A DNA stretch of 64,000 nucleotides from Caballeronia novacaledonica (GCF_900258035.1 NZ_OGTP01000022.1:38308-102307); one strand, 5' to 3'. Shown: positions 25,631 through 35,291, counted from the stretch's first letter. Translations and numbers: made by a program. Notes: a model not told the origin generated them from the sequence alone.

Positions 25631-26487
25631 AAACTCCTCACCTTCGGCAAATCCGCATACGACTTGAGCAGATTCAACGTGTAGCCGTTGACCTTGAGCC
25701 CATCGAACCCGAACGGCGCGATGAGCCTTCCGGTCTCCAGCTCACGCTGCACCAGCAGCAAACTCTCCAGACACACGCCCCCGCCATCCGCCGCCGCGCT
25801 GATCGCCATGAACGAGCGATCGAAGCGCGGCCCGCGCGAAATATCGATCGGCGTCTTGCGATGCAGCCTCATGAAGTCGCGCCAGCCGACCAGACAGCCC
25901 TCACTGTGAATGAGCGTGTGATGCCGCAGGTCCGCGACCGTGCGTATCGGATGCTCGCCTTCGAGCAGCACCGGTGAGCACAGCGGCACGATCGTTTCCG
26001 TAGGCAGATCGAGCACCATCGTTCCCGCCGGTTGCAAGCGGCGCGCGCCATAACGCAAATCGATATCCACCGCCTCGCGCGTCAGATCGACCGCATCGTT
26101 CGATGCATTCAGCCGCAAATCGATATCCGGATGCAGCGCGGAAAAGCGCGCGAGCCGCGGCATCAGCCATTGCGTCGCGAAGCTCGGCGTCGAATGCAGC
26201 GTGAGGATGTCGCTCTTGGCCACGCGCCCGATATCGCGCGTGGCCTTCTCGATACGCGCGAACGCCGCGCCGATCTCCTCCGCATAGTGCCGCCCGCTAT
26301 CGGTGAGGATCACCGTCCGATGCATGCGATGAAAGAGCCGCACGCTCAACTGCTCCTCCAGCAATTTGATCTGATGACTGATCGCGGATGGCGTCACGAA
26401 AAGCTCTTCCGCAGCAAGCGCGAACGACGAAAGCCTCGCCGCAGCCTCGAAAGCCTGTATGGACTTGAGCGTGACGCGATGTTGCAT
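25594..26487 (-). CDS. LysR-family regulator, GcvA-like
   Basis: A 297-residue LysR protein. The helix-turn-helix is in SFALAAEELFVTPSAISHQIKLLEEQL, and FEAAARLSSF is typical of the GcvA branch. The effector domain carries FATQWLMPRL. The start at the ATG (26487) is chosen; a TTG nine codons upstream is possible. It diverges from the split-transketolase operon across a spacer with a strong inverted repeat at 26549-26568 and is its probable regulator. Its 3' end overlaps the isochorismatase remnant. Confidence 0.88.
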   Translation of the reverse strand: MQHRVTLKSIQAFEAAARLSSFALAAEELFVTPSAISHQIKLLEEQLSVRLFHRMHRTVILTDSGRHYAEEIGAAFARIEKATRDIGRVAKSDILTLHSTPSFATQWLMPRLARFSALHPDIDLRLNASNDAVDLTREAVDIDLRYGARRLQPAGTMVLDLPTETIVPLCSPVLLEGEHPIRTVADLRHHTLIHSEGCLVGWRDFMRLHRKTPIDISRGPRFDRSFMAISAAADGGGVCLESLLLVQRELETGRLIAPFGFDGLKVNGYTLNLLKSYADLPKVRSFQDWLFGELEGS

Positions 26488-26529
26488 TGCAGTGATCGCA
26501 TGAATTGAGTTCAACGATAAGCCACTTTA

Positions 26530-26568
26530 ATTCGTTTGAGCGCGAGTCATCAAGCGAATACGCTTGAT
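26530..26568. promoter_or_regulatory. Candidate LysR operator in the divergent spacer
   Basis: A perfect 8-bp inverted repeat, ATCAAGCG (26549-26556) and CGCTTGAT (26561-26568), around AATA. An additional inverted half-site ATTCGTTTGA is at 26530-26539, pairing with TCAAGCGAAT at 26550-26559 with one mismatch. The site is about 78-117 bp upstream of the first transketolase gene, fitting a recognition plus activation site for the divergent LysR protein. Confidence 0.6.
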
Positions 26569-26646
26569 ACATGGGCCTGACGCATCGAACGAGGGAATAC
26601 CCGGATCGCTCGCGCAGCCGACGAAAGCAAACAAGGAGATTTCGCC

Positions 26647-27480
26647 GTGAACACGAGCATCACGCAGCTCGCGGAACATGCACATCGCATCCGCCGCAAC
26701 GCGCTTCTGATGGGCGAAGTGCAAGGCCAGGGTTATATCGGGCAGGCGCTCGATATCGCCGATGTGCTGGCCGTCGCCTATTTCGGCGCAATGAACTATC
26801 GCCCCGACGATCCCGACTGGGAAGAGCGCGACCGCTTTCTTCTCTCGAACGGCCACTATGCAATCGCGCTGTACGCCGCGCTTTTCGAAGCGGGCATCCT
26901 GCCGCAAGACGAACTCGAAACCTACGGCAGCGACGACAGCCGTCTGCCGATGTCCGGCATGGCGAGCTACACGCCCGGCATGGAGATGTCGGGCGGATCG
27001 CTCGGGCAAGGACTCACGATCGCCGTGGGCCGTTGTCTCGGCCTCAAGCGCAAAGGCTCGAAGTCGTTCGTCTACACGCTCTTCTCCGATGGCGAGCTCG
27101 ACGAAGGCGCGATCTGGGAAGGTCTCATGTCGGCGGCGCACTGGAAGCTCGACAACCTCATCGCGATGGTCGATGTGAACAATCAGCAAGCCGATGGCCC
27201 TTCGACGCAAGTCATGGCGTTCGAGCCGCTCGTCGAAAAGCTCGAAGCATTCGGCTGGTACGTGCAGCGCATCGACGGCAACGATATCGACGCCGTGAAG
27301 CAGGCCTTCGACAACGCGCGCAACTTGAAGGACGCGAAGCCGCGCATCATCGTGTGCGATACGAAGATGGGCTGCGGCGTGCCGTTCCTCGAAGAGCGCG
27401 AAAAGAATCACTTCATCCGCGTCGATCCGCACGAGTGGAAGCTCGCGCTCGAAGCACTGGAAGCCGGGAGAAACGCATGA
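26647..27480 (+). CDS. Transketolase, N-terminal (TPP-binding) subunit
   Basis: A 277-residue protein equal to the first half of transketolase. SDGELDEGAIWEG and DVNNQQADG form the thiamine-diphosphate motif (the usual first Gly is Ser). SNGHYAIALYAALFEAG and GSLGQGLTIAVG are conserved substrate and cofactor regions. The partner subunit follows with an ATGA overlap. The ATG has AAGGAG upstream. Split transketolases of this type often act on unusual sugars or sugar acids. The substrate here is unknown. Confidence 0.9.
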   Translation: MNTSITQLAEHAHRIRRNALLMGEVQGQGYIGQALDIADVLAVAYFGAMNYRPDDPDWEERDRFLLSNGHYAIALYAALFEAGILPQDELETYGSDDSRLPMSGMASYTPGMEMSGGSLGQGLTIAVGRCLGLKRKGSKSFVYTLFSDGELDEGAIWEGLMSAAHWKLDNLIAMVDVNNQQADGPSTQVMAFEPLVEKLEAFGWYVQRIDGNDIDAVKQAFDNARNLKDAKPRIIVCDTKMGCGVPFLEEREKNHFIRVDPHEWKLALEALEAGRNA

Positions 27481-28475
27481 GCACCGTAGCGAAGAAGCCG
27501 CGCCTGAAGACCTCCGCGATGATCGCGTCCATCGCGGGCGAAGGACAAATCACGCGTTCCGCGCCGTTCGGCCATGCGCTCGCGGAACTGGCGCGCAGCA
27601 ACGCGAACGTCGTCGGCATGACGGCCGATCTCGGCAAGTACACCGACCTGCACATCTTCGCGAAGGAATTTCCCGAGCGTTACTATCAGATGGGCATGGC
27701 CGAGCAACTGTTGATGGGCGCGGCGGCGGGCATGGCGCATGAAGGCGCGCAGCCGTTCGTCACGACGTATGCCGTGTTCGCGACGCGCCGCGCATACGAC
27801 TTCATTCACCAGACGATCGCGGAAGACAATCTCGATGTGAAGATCGTCGCCGCATTGCCGGGCTTGACGACCGGCTACGGCCCGAGCCATCAGGCCGCCG
27901 AAGACCTCGCGCTGATGCGCGCGATGCCGAACATGACCGTGATCGATCCGTGCGATGCGCTCGATATCGAACAGATGGTGCCCGCCATCGCCGCGCACAA
28001 AGGTCCGGTCTACGCGCGGCTTCTGCGCGGCAACGTGCCGGCCGTGCTCGACGAATACGGCTATCGCTTCGAGCTCGGCAAGGCCAAGCTGCTGCGCGAC
28101 GGCGCCGACGTGTTGCTCGTGTCCTCCGGGATCATGACCATGCGCTCGCTCGAAGCCGCGAAAGCGCTCGAAGAGGACAACGTCGATGTCGCCGTGCTGC
28201 ACGTGCCGACGATCAAGCCGCTCGATACCGCCACCATTCTGCGCGAGGCGAAGCGCACCGGGCGCATGGTCGTCGTCGCGGAAAACCATACGGTGATCGG
28301 CGGCCTCGGCGAAGCGGTCGCGCGCACGCTGCTCGGCGCGGGCGTGACGCCGGCGTTCCGTCAGATCGCATTGCCCGACGCCTTCCTCGATGCAGGCGCC
28401 TTGCCCACGCTGCACGATCGCTACGGCATTTCCACCGAAGCGATGTGCAACACCATCAAAGGCTGGCTCGGCTAA
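27477..28475 (+). CDS. Transketolase, C-terminal subunit
   Basis: A 332-residue protein with the pyrimidine-binding and C-terminal domains of transketolase. MGMAEQLLMGAAAGMAHEG carries the catalytic Glu that activates thiamine, and TTGYGPSHQAAEDLALMRAMPNM is the conserved core. It starts inside the stop of the N-terminal subunit gene (ATGA), so the two are coupled and presumably made in equal amounts. Together they replace one full enzyme, and a second, full-length transketolase is encoded 4 kb downstream. Confidence 0.9.
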   Translation: MSTVAKKPRLKTSAMIASIAGEGQITRSAPFGHALAELARSNANVVGMTADLGKYTDLHIFAKEFPERYYQMGMAEQLLMGAAAGMAHEGAQPFVTTYAVFATRRAYDFIHQTIAEDNLDVKIVAALPGLTTGYGPSHQAAEDLALMRAMPNMTVIDPCDALDIEQMVPAIAAHKGPVYARLLRGNVPAVLDEYGYRFELGKAKLLRDGADVLLVSSGIMTMRSLEAAKALEEDNVDVAVLHVPTIKPLDTATILREAKRTGRMVVVAENHTVIGGLGEAVARTLLGAGVTPAFRQIALPDAFLDAGALPTLHDRYGISTEAMCNTIKGWLG

Positions 28476-28520
28476 AGAGCCTCCATCGCACGTTCATATC
28501 CAGATCAGGAGAAACACATC

Positions 28521-29285
28521 ATGTCAGAGTCGCGTCTTCTCGAAGGCAAGGTCGCCGTCATTTCCGGAGCGGCGTCGCCGCGCGGAATCGGCATGGCGAC
28601 GGCGCGCATGTTCGCGAAGCACGGCGCGAAAGTCGCCATTCTCGATCTCGACGAAGCCGCCGCGCGCGAAGCCGCCAGCGGAATCGGACCGGAGCATCGC
28701 GGCTACGCGTGCAACGTGACCGACCGCGCCGCGTGCGACAGAGCCGTCGAGCAAGTCGTCGCGGACTTCGGCGCCATCGACGTGCTCATCAACAACGCGG
28801 GCATCACGCAGGCCGTGAAGCTGCTCGACATCGACGCGCAAAGCTGGGACCGCATCCTCGACGTGAATCTGCGCGGCGTGCTGTATCTCTCGCAGGCGGT
28901 CGTGCCGCAGATGAAGCGTCAGGGCAGCGGCTCGATCGGCTGCATGTCGTCGGTGTCGGCGCAGCGCGGCGGCGGCATTCTCGGCGGCCCGCACTATTCG
29001 GCGGCCAAGGCGGGCGTGCTCGGTCTCGCCAAGGCGATGGCGCGCGAACTCGGCAACGACGGCATCCGCGTGAACTGCGTGACGCCCGGCCTCATCCAGA
29101 CCGACATCAACGCGGGCAAGATCAGCGACGACAAGCGCGTCGAGATTCTCGCGGGCATTCCGCTCAACCGTCTCGGCGCGCCGGACGACGTGGCGGGCGC
29201 GTTCCTTTTTCTCGCCGCGCCGATTTCGTCCTACATCACCGGCGCCGTGATCGACGTGAATGGAGGCATGCTGATCCACGGCTGA
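28521..29285 (+). CDS. SDR-family NAD(P)-dependent oxidoreductase
   Basis: A 254-residue short-chain dehydrogenase. The cofactor loop is SGAASPRGIGMA, NNAG lies near residue 90, and the catalytic Ser and YSAAKAG are near 147 and 160. The C-terminal VIDVNGGMLIHG is typical. It lies 45 bp after the split transketolase with its own ribosome site. Its context suggests oxidation of a polyol or sugar acid, giving a keto substrate for transketolase. Exact specificity is unknown. Confidence 0.88.
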   Translation: MSESRLLEGKVAVISGAASPRGIGMATARMFAKHGAKVAILDLDEAAAREAASGIGPEHRGYACNVTDRAACDRAVEQVVADFGAIDVLINNAGITQAVKLLDIDAQSWDRILDVNLRGVLYLSQAVVPQMKRQGSGSIGCMSSVSAQRGGGILGGPHYSAAKAGVLGLAKAMARELGNDGIRVNCVTPGLIQTDINAGKISDDKRVEILAGIPLNRLGAPDDVAGAFLFLAAPISSYITGAVIDVNGGMLIHG

Positions 29286-29370
29286 CCAAGTAGTGAAGAC
29301 ACGCGCCGCCAGAGCGCGTGCTCGACCCAGGCAAAACCGATCGCCATAACCAGGTTTGGAGGAGCACAAC

Positions 29371-30411
29371 ATGACAACCCGCTCGATCAAAAGCGGCATC
29401 GACAGGCGCACGTTCCTGAAGACGGGCGCGACCATCGCCGCGGCCGCGCCGCTCTGGAGCCTCACGACGCGCCGGGCGCAGGCGGCGGACTTCTCGTACA
29501 AGCTCGCGACGGGCCAGGACCCGACGCATCCGGTGAACATCCGTGCGCAGCAGGCCTGCGACAAGATCCGCGAAGCGACCGGCGGCAAGCTCGACATCAA
29601 GCTGTTCCCCGCGAACCAGCTCGGCTCCGACACCGACCTGCTCTCGCAAGTGCGCAGCGGCGGCGTGGAGTTCTTCAATCTCGCCTCGTCGATTCTCGCC
29701 ACGCTCACGCCCGCCGCGGGCATCGTCAACACGGGATTCGCGTTCCCCGACTACCCCGCCGTCTGGAAAGCGATGGACGGCGACCTCGGCGGCTATGTCC
29801 GCTCGCAAGTCGAGAAGTCCGGCATTCTCGCGGTGTCGAAGCCGTGGGACAACGGCTTTCGCCAGATCAGTTCGTCCACGCGCGTCGTCAAGACGCCCGC
29901 CGATCTGAAGGGCTTCAAGATTCGCGTGCCGCAGGCGCCGATGCTCACGTCGCTCTTCAAGTCGCTCGACGCGGGCCCGGCGCCGATCAACTTCAACGAG
30001 CTGTACTCCGCGCTGCAAACCGGCGTGGTGGAAGGCCAGGAGAATCCGCTGCCGATCATCGCGACGGCGAAGCTCTACGAAGTGCAGAAGTCCATCAGCC
30101 TGACTTCGCACGTGTGGGACGCGTACTGGATTCTGGGCAACCGCCGCGCGTGGCAGGCGCTGCCGGCCGACATGCGCGCCATCGTCACGCGCGAGTTCGA
30201 CGCCGCCGGCATGCTGCAGCGCGCGGACATCGCCCAGCTCAACGGCACGCTGCGCGACCAGTTGAAGGGCAAGGGCATCAACATTGTTGATGTGGATCGT
30301 GAAGCCTTCCGCGGCGCGCTCAAGAAGACGAGCTTCTATAGCGACTGGAAAGCGAAGTACGGCGATCAGGGCTGGGGCACGCTCGAAAAGTACACCGGAA
30401 AACTGGTATGA
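29371..30411 (+). CDS. TRAP transporter substrate-binding protein (DctP family)
   Basis: A 346-residue periplasmic binding protein with a twin-arginine-like leader (DRRTFLK near residues 11-17, then a hydrophobic stretch and cleavage after AQA). The body has the DctP signature: ANQLGSDTDLLSQVRSG, and VVEGQENPLP with the arginine that normally grips a carboxylate just before. GGAGGAG precedes the ATG at 29371, which decides the start. It binds an organic acid or sugar acid for the membrane component encoded next (ATGA overlap). Confidence 0.9.
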   Translation: MTTRSIKSGIDRRTFLKTGATIAAAAPLWSLTTRRAQAADFSYKLATGQDPTHPVNIRAQQACDKIREATGGKLDIKLFPANQLGSDTDLLSQVRSGGVEFFNLASSILATLTPAAGIVNTGFAFPDYPAVWKAMDGDLGGYVRSQVEKSGILAVSKPWDNGFRQISSSTRVVKTPADLKGFKIRVPQAPMLTSLFKSLDAGPAPINFNELYSALQTGVVEGQENPLPIIATAKLYEVQKSISLTSHVWDAYWILGNRRAWQALPADMRAIVTREFDAAGMLQRADIAQLNGTLRDQLKGKGINIVDVDREAFRGALKKTSFYSDWKAKYGDQGWGTLEKYTGKLV

Positions 30412-32276
30412 AAGCCATGCACACGATCCCGCTTCCGCATGCGGCGCCACACCGGGTCGCCGCGTTTCTCGATACCTGGCTCGGCCACTTCGTGGAGATT
30501 CCCGCCGCGTTGCTGGTGCTGGCCGAGATCGTGGTGCTGTTCGCCGGCGTGACGAGCCGCTACGCGCTGCATACGCCGCTCGTCTGGTCCGACGAACTCG
30601 CGTCGATGCTGTTCCTGTGGCTCGCGATGCTGGGCGCGGTCGTGGCGCTGCGGCGCGGCGAGCACATGCGCATGACGGCGCTGGTCGGCATGGCCTCGCC
30701 GGGCGTGCGCGCGTTTCTCGACGTCATCGCGATCGCCGCGCCGCTCGCCTTCCTGCTGATGGTGATCGGCCCGGCGGTGGACTTCGCGCAGGACGAATCG
30801 TTCATCACGACGCCCGCGCTCGATATCTCCAACTCGTGGCGCGCGGCCGCGTTGCCGATCGGCGCGGGTCTGATGCTGCTCGTCGCGGGTCTGCGGCTCG
30901 TGCGCGTGGGCAACTGGAAGCTCACGATCGGCGCGCTCGCGCTCGTCGCCGCGATCGCCGTCGCGTTCTATGCGGCCAGTCCGGTGCTGAAAGGCCTCGG
31001 CAATCTCAACCTGCTGATCTTCTTCGTCGGCCTCGTCGCGCTGTGCGTGCTCTCGGGCGTGCCCATCGCGTTCTCGTTCGGTCTCGCGACCTTCGGCTAT
31101 CTCGCGCTCACCACGAGCACGCCGCTCGTCGTCGTCGTCGGGCGCATGGACGAAGGCATGTCGCATCTGATCCTGCTGTCCGTGCCGCTCTTCGTGTTTC
31201 TCGGCCAGTTGATCGAGATGACGGGCATGGCCAACGCGATGATCGCGTTCCTCGCGAGTCTGCTCGGTCACGTGCGCGGCGGCCTCTCGTATGTGCTCGT
31301 CGGCGCGATGTATCTCGTGTCGGGCATCTCCGGCTCGAAAGCGGCCGACATGGCGGCGGTCGCGCCCGTGCTGTTTCCCGAGATGAAGGCGCGCGGCGCG
31401 AAACCCGGCGATCTCGTCGCGCTGCTCGCGGCAACCGGCGCGCAGACCGAAACCATCCCGCCGAGCCTCGTGCTCATCACGCTCGGCTCGGTCACGGGCG
31501 TGTCGATCTCGGCGCTCTTCACGGGCGGCATGCTGCCCGGCATCGTGCTTGCGGTGACGCTGTGCGCGGTCGTCTGGTGGCGTTATCGCACCGACGATCT
31601 CTCCGGCGTGAAGCGCGCGAGCCGCGGCGAGATCGTGCGCAAGCTCGCCATCGCCCTGCCCGCGCTCGCGCTGCCCTTCGTGATTCGCGCGGCGGTGGTC
31701 GAAGGCATCGCGACGGCGACGGAAGTATCGACCATCGGCATCGCGTATGCGGTGATCGCGGGCCTCCTGATCTATCGGCGCTTCGAATGGGCGCGCCTGA
31801 AGCCGATGCTGATCGATACCGCCGCGCTCTCCGGAGCGATCCTGCTCATCATCGGCGCGGCGACGAGCATGGCGTGGGCGCTCACGCAGTCGGGCTTCTC
31901 GGGCCAGCTCGCGCGCACCATGAGCGCGCTGCCCGGCGGCATGTGGATGTTCATGGCGGCGTCGATCCTCGTGTTCATCGTGCTCGGCAGCGTGCTGGAA
32001 GGCATTCCCGCGATCGTGCTGTTCGGCCCGCTGATGTTCCCGATCGCGCGCCAGATGGGCATCAACGACGTGCACTACGCGATGGTCGTGATCCTCTCGA
32101 TGGGCGTCGGCCTCTTCGCGCCGCCGTTCGGCGTCGGCTATTACTCGGCCTGCGCGGTGAGCCGCATCCATCCGGACGAAGGCATGCGGCCGATCATCGG
32201 CTATATCGCGGCATTGATCGTCGGGCTGATTCTCGTCGCCGCCATTCCGTGGATTTCCACGGGCTTCCTGAAGTAA
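30408..32276 (+). CDS. Fused TRAP transporter membrane protein (DctQ-DctM)
   Basis: A 622-residue inner-membrane protein. The first 180 residues with four helices are the small DctQ component (SRYALHTPLVWSDELASMLFLWLAMLGA is its hallmark). From about residue 190 on is the large DctM channel with twelve or so helices (GVPIAFSFGLATFGY, VSGISGSKAADMAAV, GVGLFAPPFGVGYY). Fusion of the two is known in TRAP systems but less common than separate genes. It couples sodium influx to uptake of the ligand bound by the DctP protein encoded just before. Confidence 0.9.
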   Translation: MKAMHTIPLPHAAPHRVAAFLDTWLGHFVEIPAALLVLAEIVVLFAGVTSRYALHTPLVWSDELASMLFLWLAMLGAVVALRRGEHMRMTALVGMASPGVRAFLDVIAIAAPLAFLLMVIGPAVDFAQDESFITTPALDISNSWRAAALPIGAGLMLLVAGLRLVRVGNWKLTIGALALVAAIAVAFYAASPVLKGLGNLNLLIFFVGLVALCVLSGVPIAFSFGLATFGYLALTTSTPLVVVVGRMDEGMSHLILLSVPLFVFLGQLIEMTGMANAMIAFLASLLGHVRGGLSYVLVGAMYLVSGISGSKAADMAAVAPVLFPEMKARGAKPGDLVALLAATGAQTETIPPSLVLITLGSVTGVSISALFTGGMLPGIVLAVTLCAVVWWRYRTDDLSGVKRASRGEIVRKLAIALPALALPFVIRAAVVEGIATATEVSTIGIAYAVIAGLLIYRRFEWARLKPMLIDTAALSGAILLIIGAATSMAWALTQSGFSGQLARTMSALPGGMWMFMAASILVFIVLGSVLEGIPAIVLFGPLMFPIARQMGINDVHYAMVVILSMGVGLFAPPFGVGYYSACAVSRIHPDEGMRPIIGYIAALIVGLILVAAIPWISTGFLK

Positions 32277-32298
32277 ATCCCGTTCAACGTTCACTGAT

Positions 32299-32320
32299 GC
32301 CGCTCCTTCGACGGAGCGGC
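32299..32320 (+). repeat. Intercistronic hairpin before the transketolase gene
   Basis: GCCGCTCC (32299-32306) and GGAGCGGC (32313-32320) with loop TTCGAC. It directly precedes the AAGGAG ribosome site of the next gene, so it may set relative expression within the operon message or protect an mRNA end. It has no T run and is unlikely to terminate. Confidence 0.5.
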
Positions 32321-32331
32321 AAGGAGATCTC

Positions 32332-34311
32332 ATGTCTTTCGACGACACGGAACGGCTGTCGAACGCCATCCGCTTTCTCGCCATCGACGCCATCGTGCGG
32401 GCGGGCGAAGGTCATCAGGGCGTGCCGCTCGGCATGGCGGAAATCGCCACGGCGCTGTTCACGCGGCACATGAAGTTCAATCCCGCCGATCCGCAATGGC
32501 CCGACCGCGACCGCTTCGTGCTCTCGAACGGCCACGGCTCGATGCTGCTCTACGCGCTCTTGCATCTCACGGGCTATGCGAACTTCGGCATCGAGCAGAT
32601 CCGGACGTTCCGCGAAATGGGCTCGCATTGCGAGGGCCATCCGGAATTCGACACGGCTTCGGGCATCGAAGTGACGACCGGCCCGCTCGGGCAGGGCATC
32701 GCCAACGCGTTCGGCATGGCGGTGGCCGAGGCGTATCTCAACGCGAAGTTCGGCGCGGGCATCGTCGATCACTACACGTATGCGTTCGTCGGCGATGGCT
32801 GTCTACAGGAAGGCGTCGGACAGGAAATGATCTCGCTCGCCGGGCATCTGAAGCTCGGCAAGCTGATTCTGTGCTGGGACGACAACCGCATCACCGACGA
32901 CGGCAGCACCGAACTCTCCATCAGCGAGAACGTGAGCGAGCGCTTTCGCGTGGCGGGATGGCATGTGATCGAGGTGGACGGGCACGATCTCGCAGCCGTG
33001 TCCGATGCGCTCGCGCAAGCGAAAGCCGATCCGCGCCCTTCGATGCTCGCATGCCGCACGACGATTGCCCGCGGCATTGCGCGTCTGCAAGGTCAGCGCG
33101 GCGGCCACAGCGGACGTCTCTTCGACAAGGACGCCGACGCCGCACGCAACGCGATGAACTGGCCGCATGCGCCCTTCGAGATTCCCGACGACGTGCTGCA
33201 CGCGTGGCGCGAAGCGGGGCGGCGCAGCGAGGAGGAATATCGCGCGTGGCGTGAGCGTGTCGCTTCGCTGTCCGCGCAAGCGCGCGCGGAATTCGACCGC
33301 ATCCAGGCAGGCGAATTGCCCGACGGCTGGCGGCAGACGCTGCAAGCGTACAAGCGCGATGCCGCGACGCGCGACGAAGCGCCGGGCGGCATCATGATTT
33401 CCGCCGAGATCAACGATCTCCTCGCGAACGTGCTGCCCGAGCGCATGGTGGGCTGCGCGGACCTCGAAGCGCCGACGAGCCACAAGCGCAGCCTGCGCGC
33501 GTTCACCGCCGAAGACCGTGGCGGCGCTTACGTGCATTGCGGCGTGCGCGAGCACGTCATGGGCGCGATGGCGAACGGCATGGCCGCGCACGGCGGCGTG
33601 ATTCCGCTCACGGTCACCTATCTCGCCTTCTCCGACTACGAGCGCCCCGCGATGCGCATGGCCGCGCTCATGGGCCTGCCGGTGAAGTTCGTCTTCAGCC
33701 ACGACTCGATCGGCGTCGGCAAGAACGGGCCGACGCATCAGCCCGTCGAGATTCTCGCGTCGCTGCGCGCGATGCCGAACATGCACGTGTTCCGTCCCGC
33801 CGATGCGGTCGAAGCCGCCGAATGCTGGGTGCTCGCCTACGAGCGCACGAACGGCCCGAGCACGATGGTCTTCGCGCGTCAGGCATTGCCGCTCGTGCGC
33901 ACGACGCACGACGACGACAACCGCTCGGCGCGCGGCGGCTACGTGCTCGCCGAGGCGCAAGGCGGCGCGCGGCGCGTGACGCTCGTCGCGACCGGCTCCG
34001 AAGTCGCGCCGGCGCTCGCGGCGCGCGAGCAGTTGCAGGCGTCGGGCATCGCGACGGCGGTCGTGTCGATGCCTTGCTGCGAACTGTTCGACGAACAGGA
34101 CGCGGCGTATCGATCGGACGTGCTCGGCGCGAACACCGTGCGTGTGGTGGTGGAGGCGGCGGTGCGTTTCGGCTGGGAACGCTACGTCGGCGAGCGCGGC
34201 GGCTTCGTCGGCATGAAGGGCTTCGGCGCTTCGGGACCGGCCGATGCGCTCTACGAACATTTCGGCATCACGCCGCGGCATATCGTCGAGGAAGTGAAGC
34301 GGCATCTTTGA
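32332..34311 (+). CDS. Transketolase, full length
   Basis: A 659-residue thiamine-diphosphate enzyme. VGDGCLQEG and WDDNRITDDG bind the cofactor, HCGVREHVMGAMANGMA holds the catalytic Glu, and SHDSIGVGKNGPTHQPVE is the phosphate and donor site typical of true transketolases. It is a second transketolase next to the split one, so the operon may run two different two-carbon transfers, or this copy may feed products into the pentose phosphate cycle. The housekeeping tkt gene would normally lie elsewhere with gap and pgk. Confidence 0.92.
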   Translation: MSFDDTERLSNAIRFLAIDAIVRAGEGHQGVPLGMAEIATALFTRHMKFNPADPQWPDRDRFVLSNGHGSMLLYALLHLTGYANFGIEQIRTFREMGSHCEGHPEFDTASGIEVTTGPLGQGIANAFGMAVAEAYLNAKFGAGIVDHYTYAFVGDGCLQEGVGQEMISLAGHLKLGKLILCWDDNRITDDGSTELSISENVSERFRVAGWHVIEVDGHDLAAVSDALAQAKADPRPSMLACRTTIARGIARLQGQRGGHSGRLFDKDADAARNAMNWPHAPFEIPDDVLHAWREAGRRSEEEYRAWRERVASLSAQARAEFDRIQAGELPDGWRQTLQAYKRDAATRDEAPGGIMISAEINDLLANVLPERMVGCADLEAPTSHKRSLRAFTAEDRGGAYVHCGVREHVMGAMANGMAAHGGVIPLTVTYLAFSDYERPAMRMAALMGLPVKFVFSHDSIGVGKNGPTHQPVEILASLRAMPNMHVFRPADAVEAAECWVLAYERTNGPSTMVFARQALPLVRTTHDDDNRSARGGYVLAEAQGGARRVTLVATGSEVAPALAAREQLQASGIATAVVSMPCCELFDEQDAAYRSDVLGANTVRVVVEAAVRFGWERYVGERGGFVGMKGFGASGPADALYEHFGITPRHIVEEVKRHL

Positions 34312-34334
34312 ATCCCGAACAGCAAGGAAAGAGC

Positions 34335-35291
34335 ATGCAGAAGATCGTTTTTCTGGACCGCGAGACGCTCGCGCCGCAAATCCGCCTGAAGCGGCCCGCG
34401 TTCGAGCACGAACTCGTCGAGTTCGACCGCACCGCGCCCGATGAAGTCGTGACGCATCTCGCGGGCGCGAGCATCGCGATCACGAACAAGGTCGCGCTGA
34501 CGGCCGAAGTGCTGGATCAGTTGCCGGAACTGAAGCTCATCGCCGTGGCCGCGACGGGCACCGATTGCATCGACAAGCGTGCGTGCGAGCAGCGCGGCAT
34601 CGTGGTTTCGAACATTCGCGGCTATGCGGTGAACACGGTGCCCGAACATACGTTCGCGCTGATGCTCGCGCTGCGGCGCAATCTGATCGCCTATCGCGAC
34701 GACGTGCTCGAAGGCGAATGGCAGAAGGCCGGACAGTTCTGCTTCTTCAATCACGCGATTCGCGATCTGGGCGGCGCGACGCTCGGCATCATCGGCGAAG
34801 GCGTGCTGGGGCAGCGCGTCGCGGAGATCGCCAAGGTGTTCGGCATGCGGCCGATTTTCGCCGCGCACAAGGGACGCGAAGGGCTCGGGCCGCTCTATAC
34901 GCCGTGGGACGACATGCTCGCGACGAGCGATGTCATCACCATTCACAGTCCGCTCACGCCGCAAACGCGCGGCATGCTCTCGACGCCCGAGTTTCGCGCG
35001 ATGAAAAAGAAGCCGCTCATCATCAACACGGCGCGCGGCGGGCTCGTCGATGAAGCGGCGCTCGTCGAGGCGCTCGACGAAGGCTGGATCAGCGGCGCGG
35101 GCTTCGATGTGCTGTCGACCGAGCCGCCCGCGCCCGGCAATCCGCTGATGCGCGTCGCGGGCCGGCCGAACGTGATCGTGACGCCGCATGTGGCGTGGGC
35201 ATCGGATGAAGCGCAACAGACGCTCGCGGATCAATTGATCGACAACATCGCGGCGTTCGTCGCGGGCGCGCCCGTCAATGTCGTGCGCTGA
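34335..35291 (+). CDS. D-2-hydroxyacid dehydrogenase (glycerate/hydroxypyruvate type)
   Basis: A 318-residue NAD-dependent hydroxyacid dehydrogenase. The Rossmann motif is GIIGEGVLGQRVA, where the second Gly of GxGxxG is Glu. The catalytic Arg is in NTARGGLVDE, with Glu in STEPP and His in VTPHVAW. It resembles glycerate dehydrogenase HprA (ATGTDCID region). It probably interconverts hydroxypyruvate or a related 2-keto acid and its hydroxy acid. It starts 23 bp after the transketolase stop with AAGGAAAG upstream. Confidence 0.88.
   Translation: MQKIVFLDRETLAPQIRLKRPAFEHELVEFDRTAPDEVVTHLAGASIAITNKVALTAEVLDQLPELKLIAVAATGTDCIDKRACEQRGIVVSNIRGYAVNTVPEHTFALMLALRRNLIAYRDDVLEGEWQKAGQFCFFNHAIRDLGGATLGIIGEGVLGQRVAEIAKVFGMRPIFAAHKGREGLGPLYTPWDDMLATSDVITIHSPLTPQTRGMLSTPEFRAMKKKPLIINTARGGLVDEAALVEALDEGWISGAGFDVLSTEPPAPGNPLMRVAGRPNVIVTPHVAWASDEAQQTLADQLIDNIAAFVAGAPVNVVR

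Noticed and set aside
30366..32393. Minus-strand open frame of 675 codons opposite the TRAP genes
   Set aside because: Very rich in Arg, His, Asp and Glu, an artefact of the complement of hydrophobic GC-rich codons; the DctQM protein explains the region.
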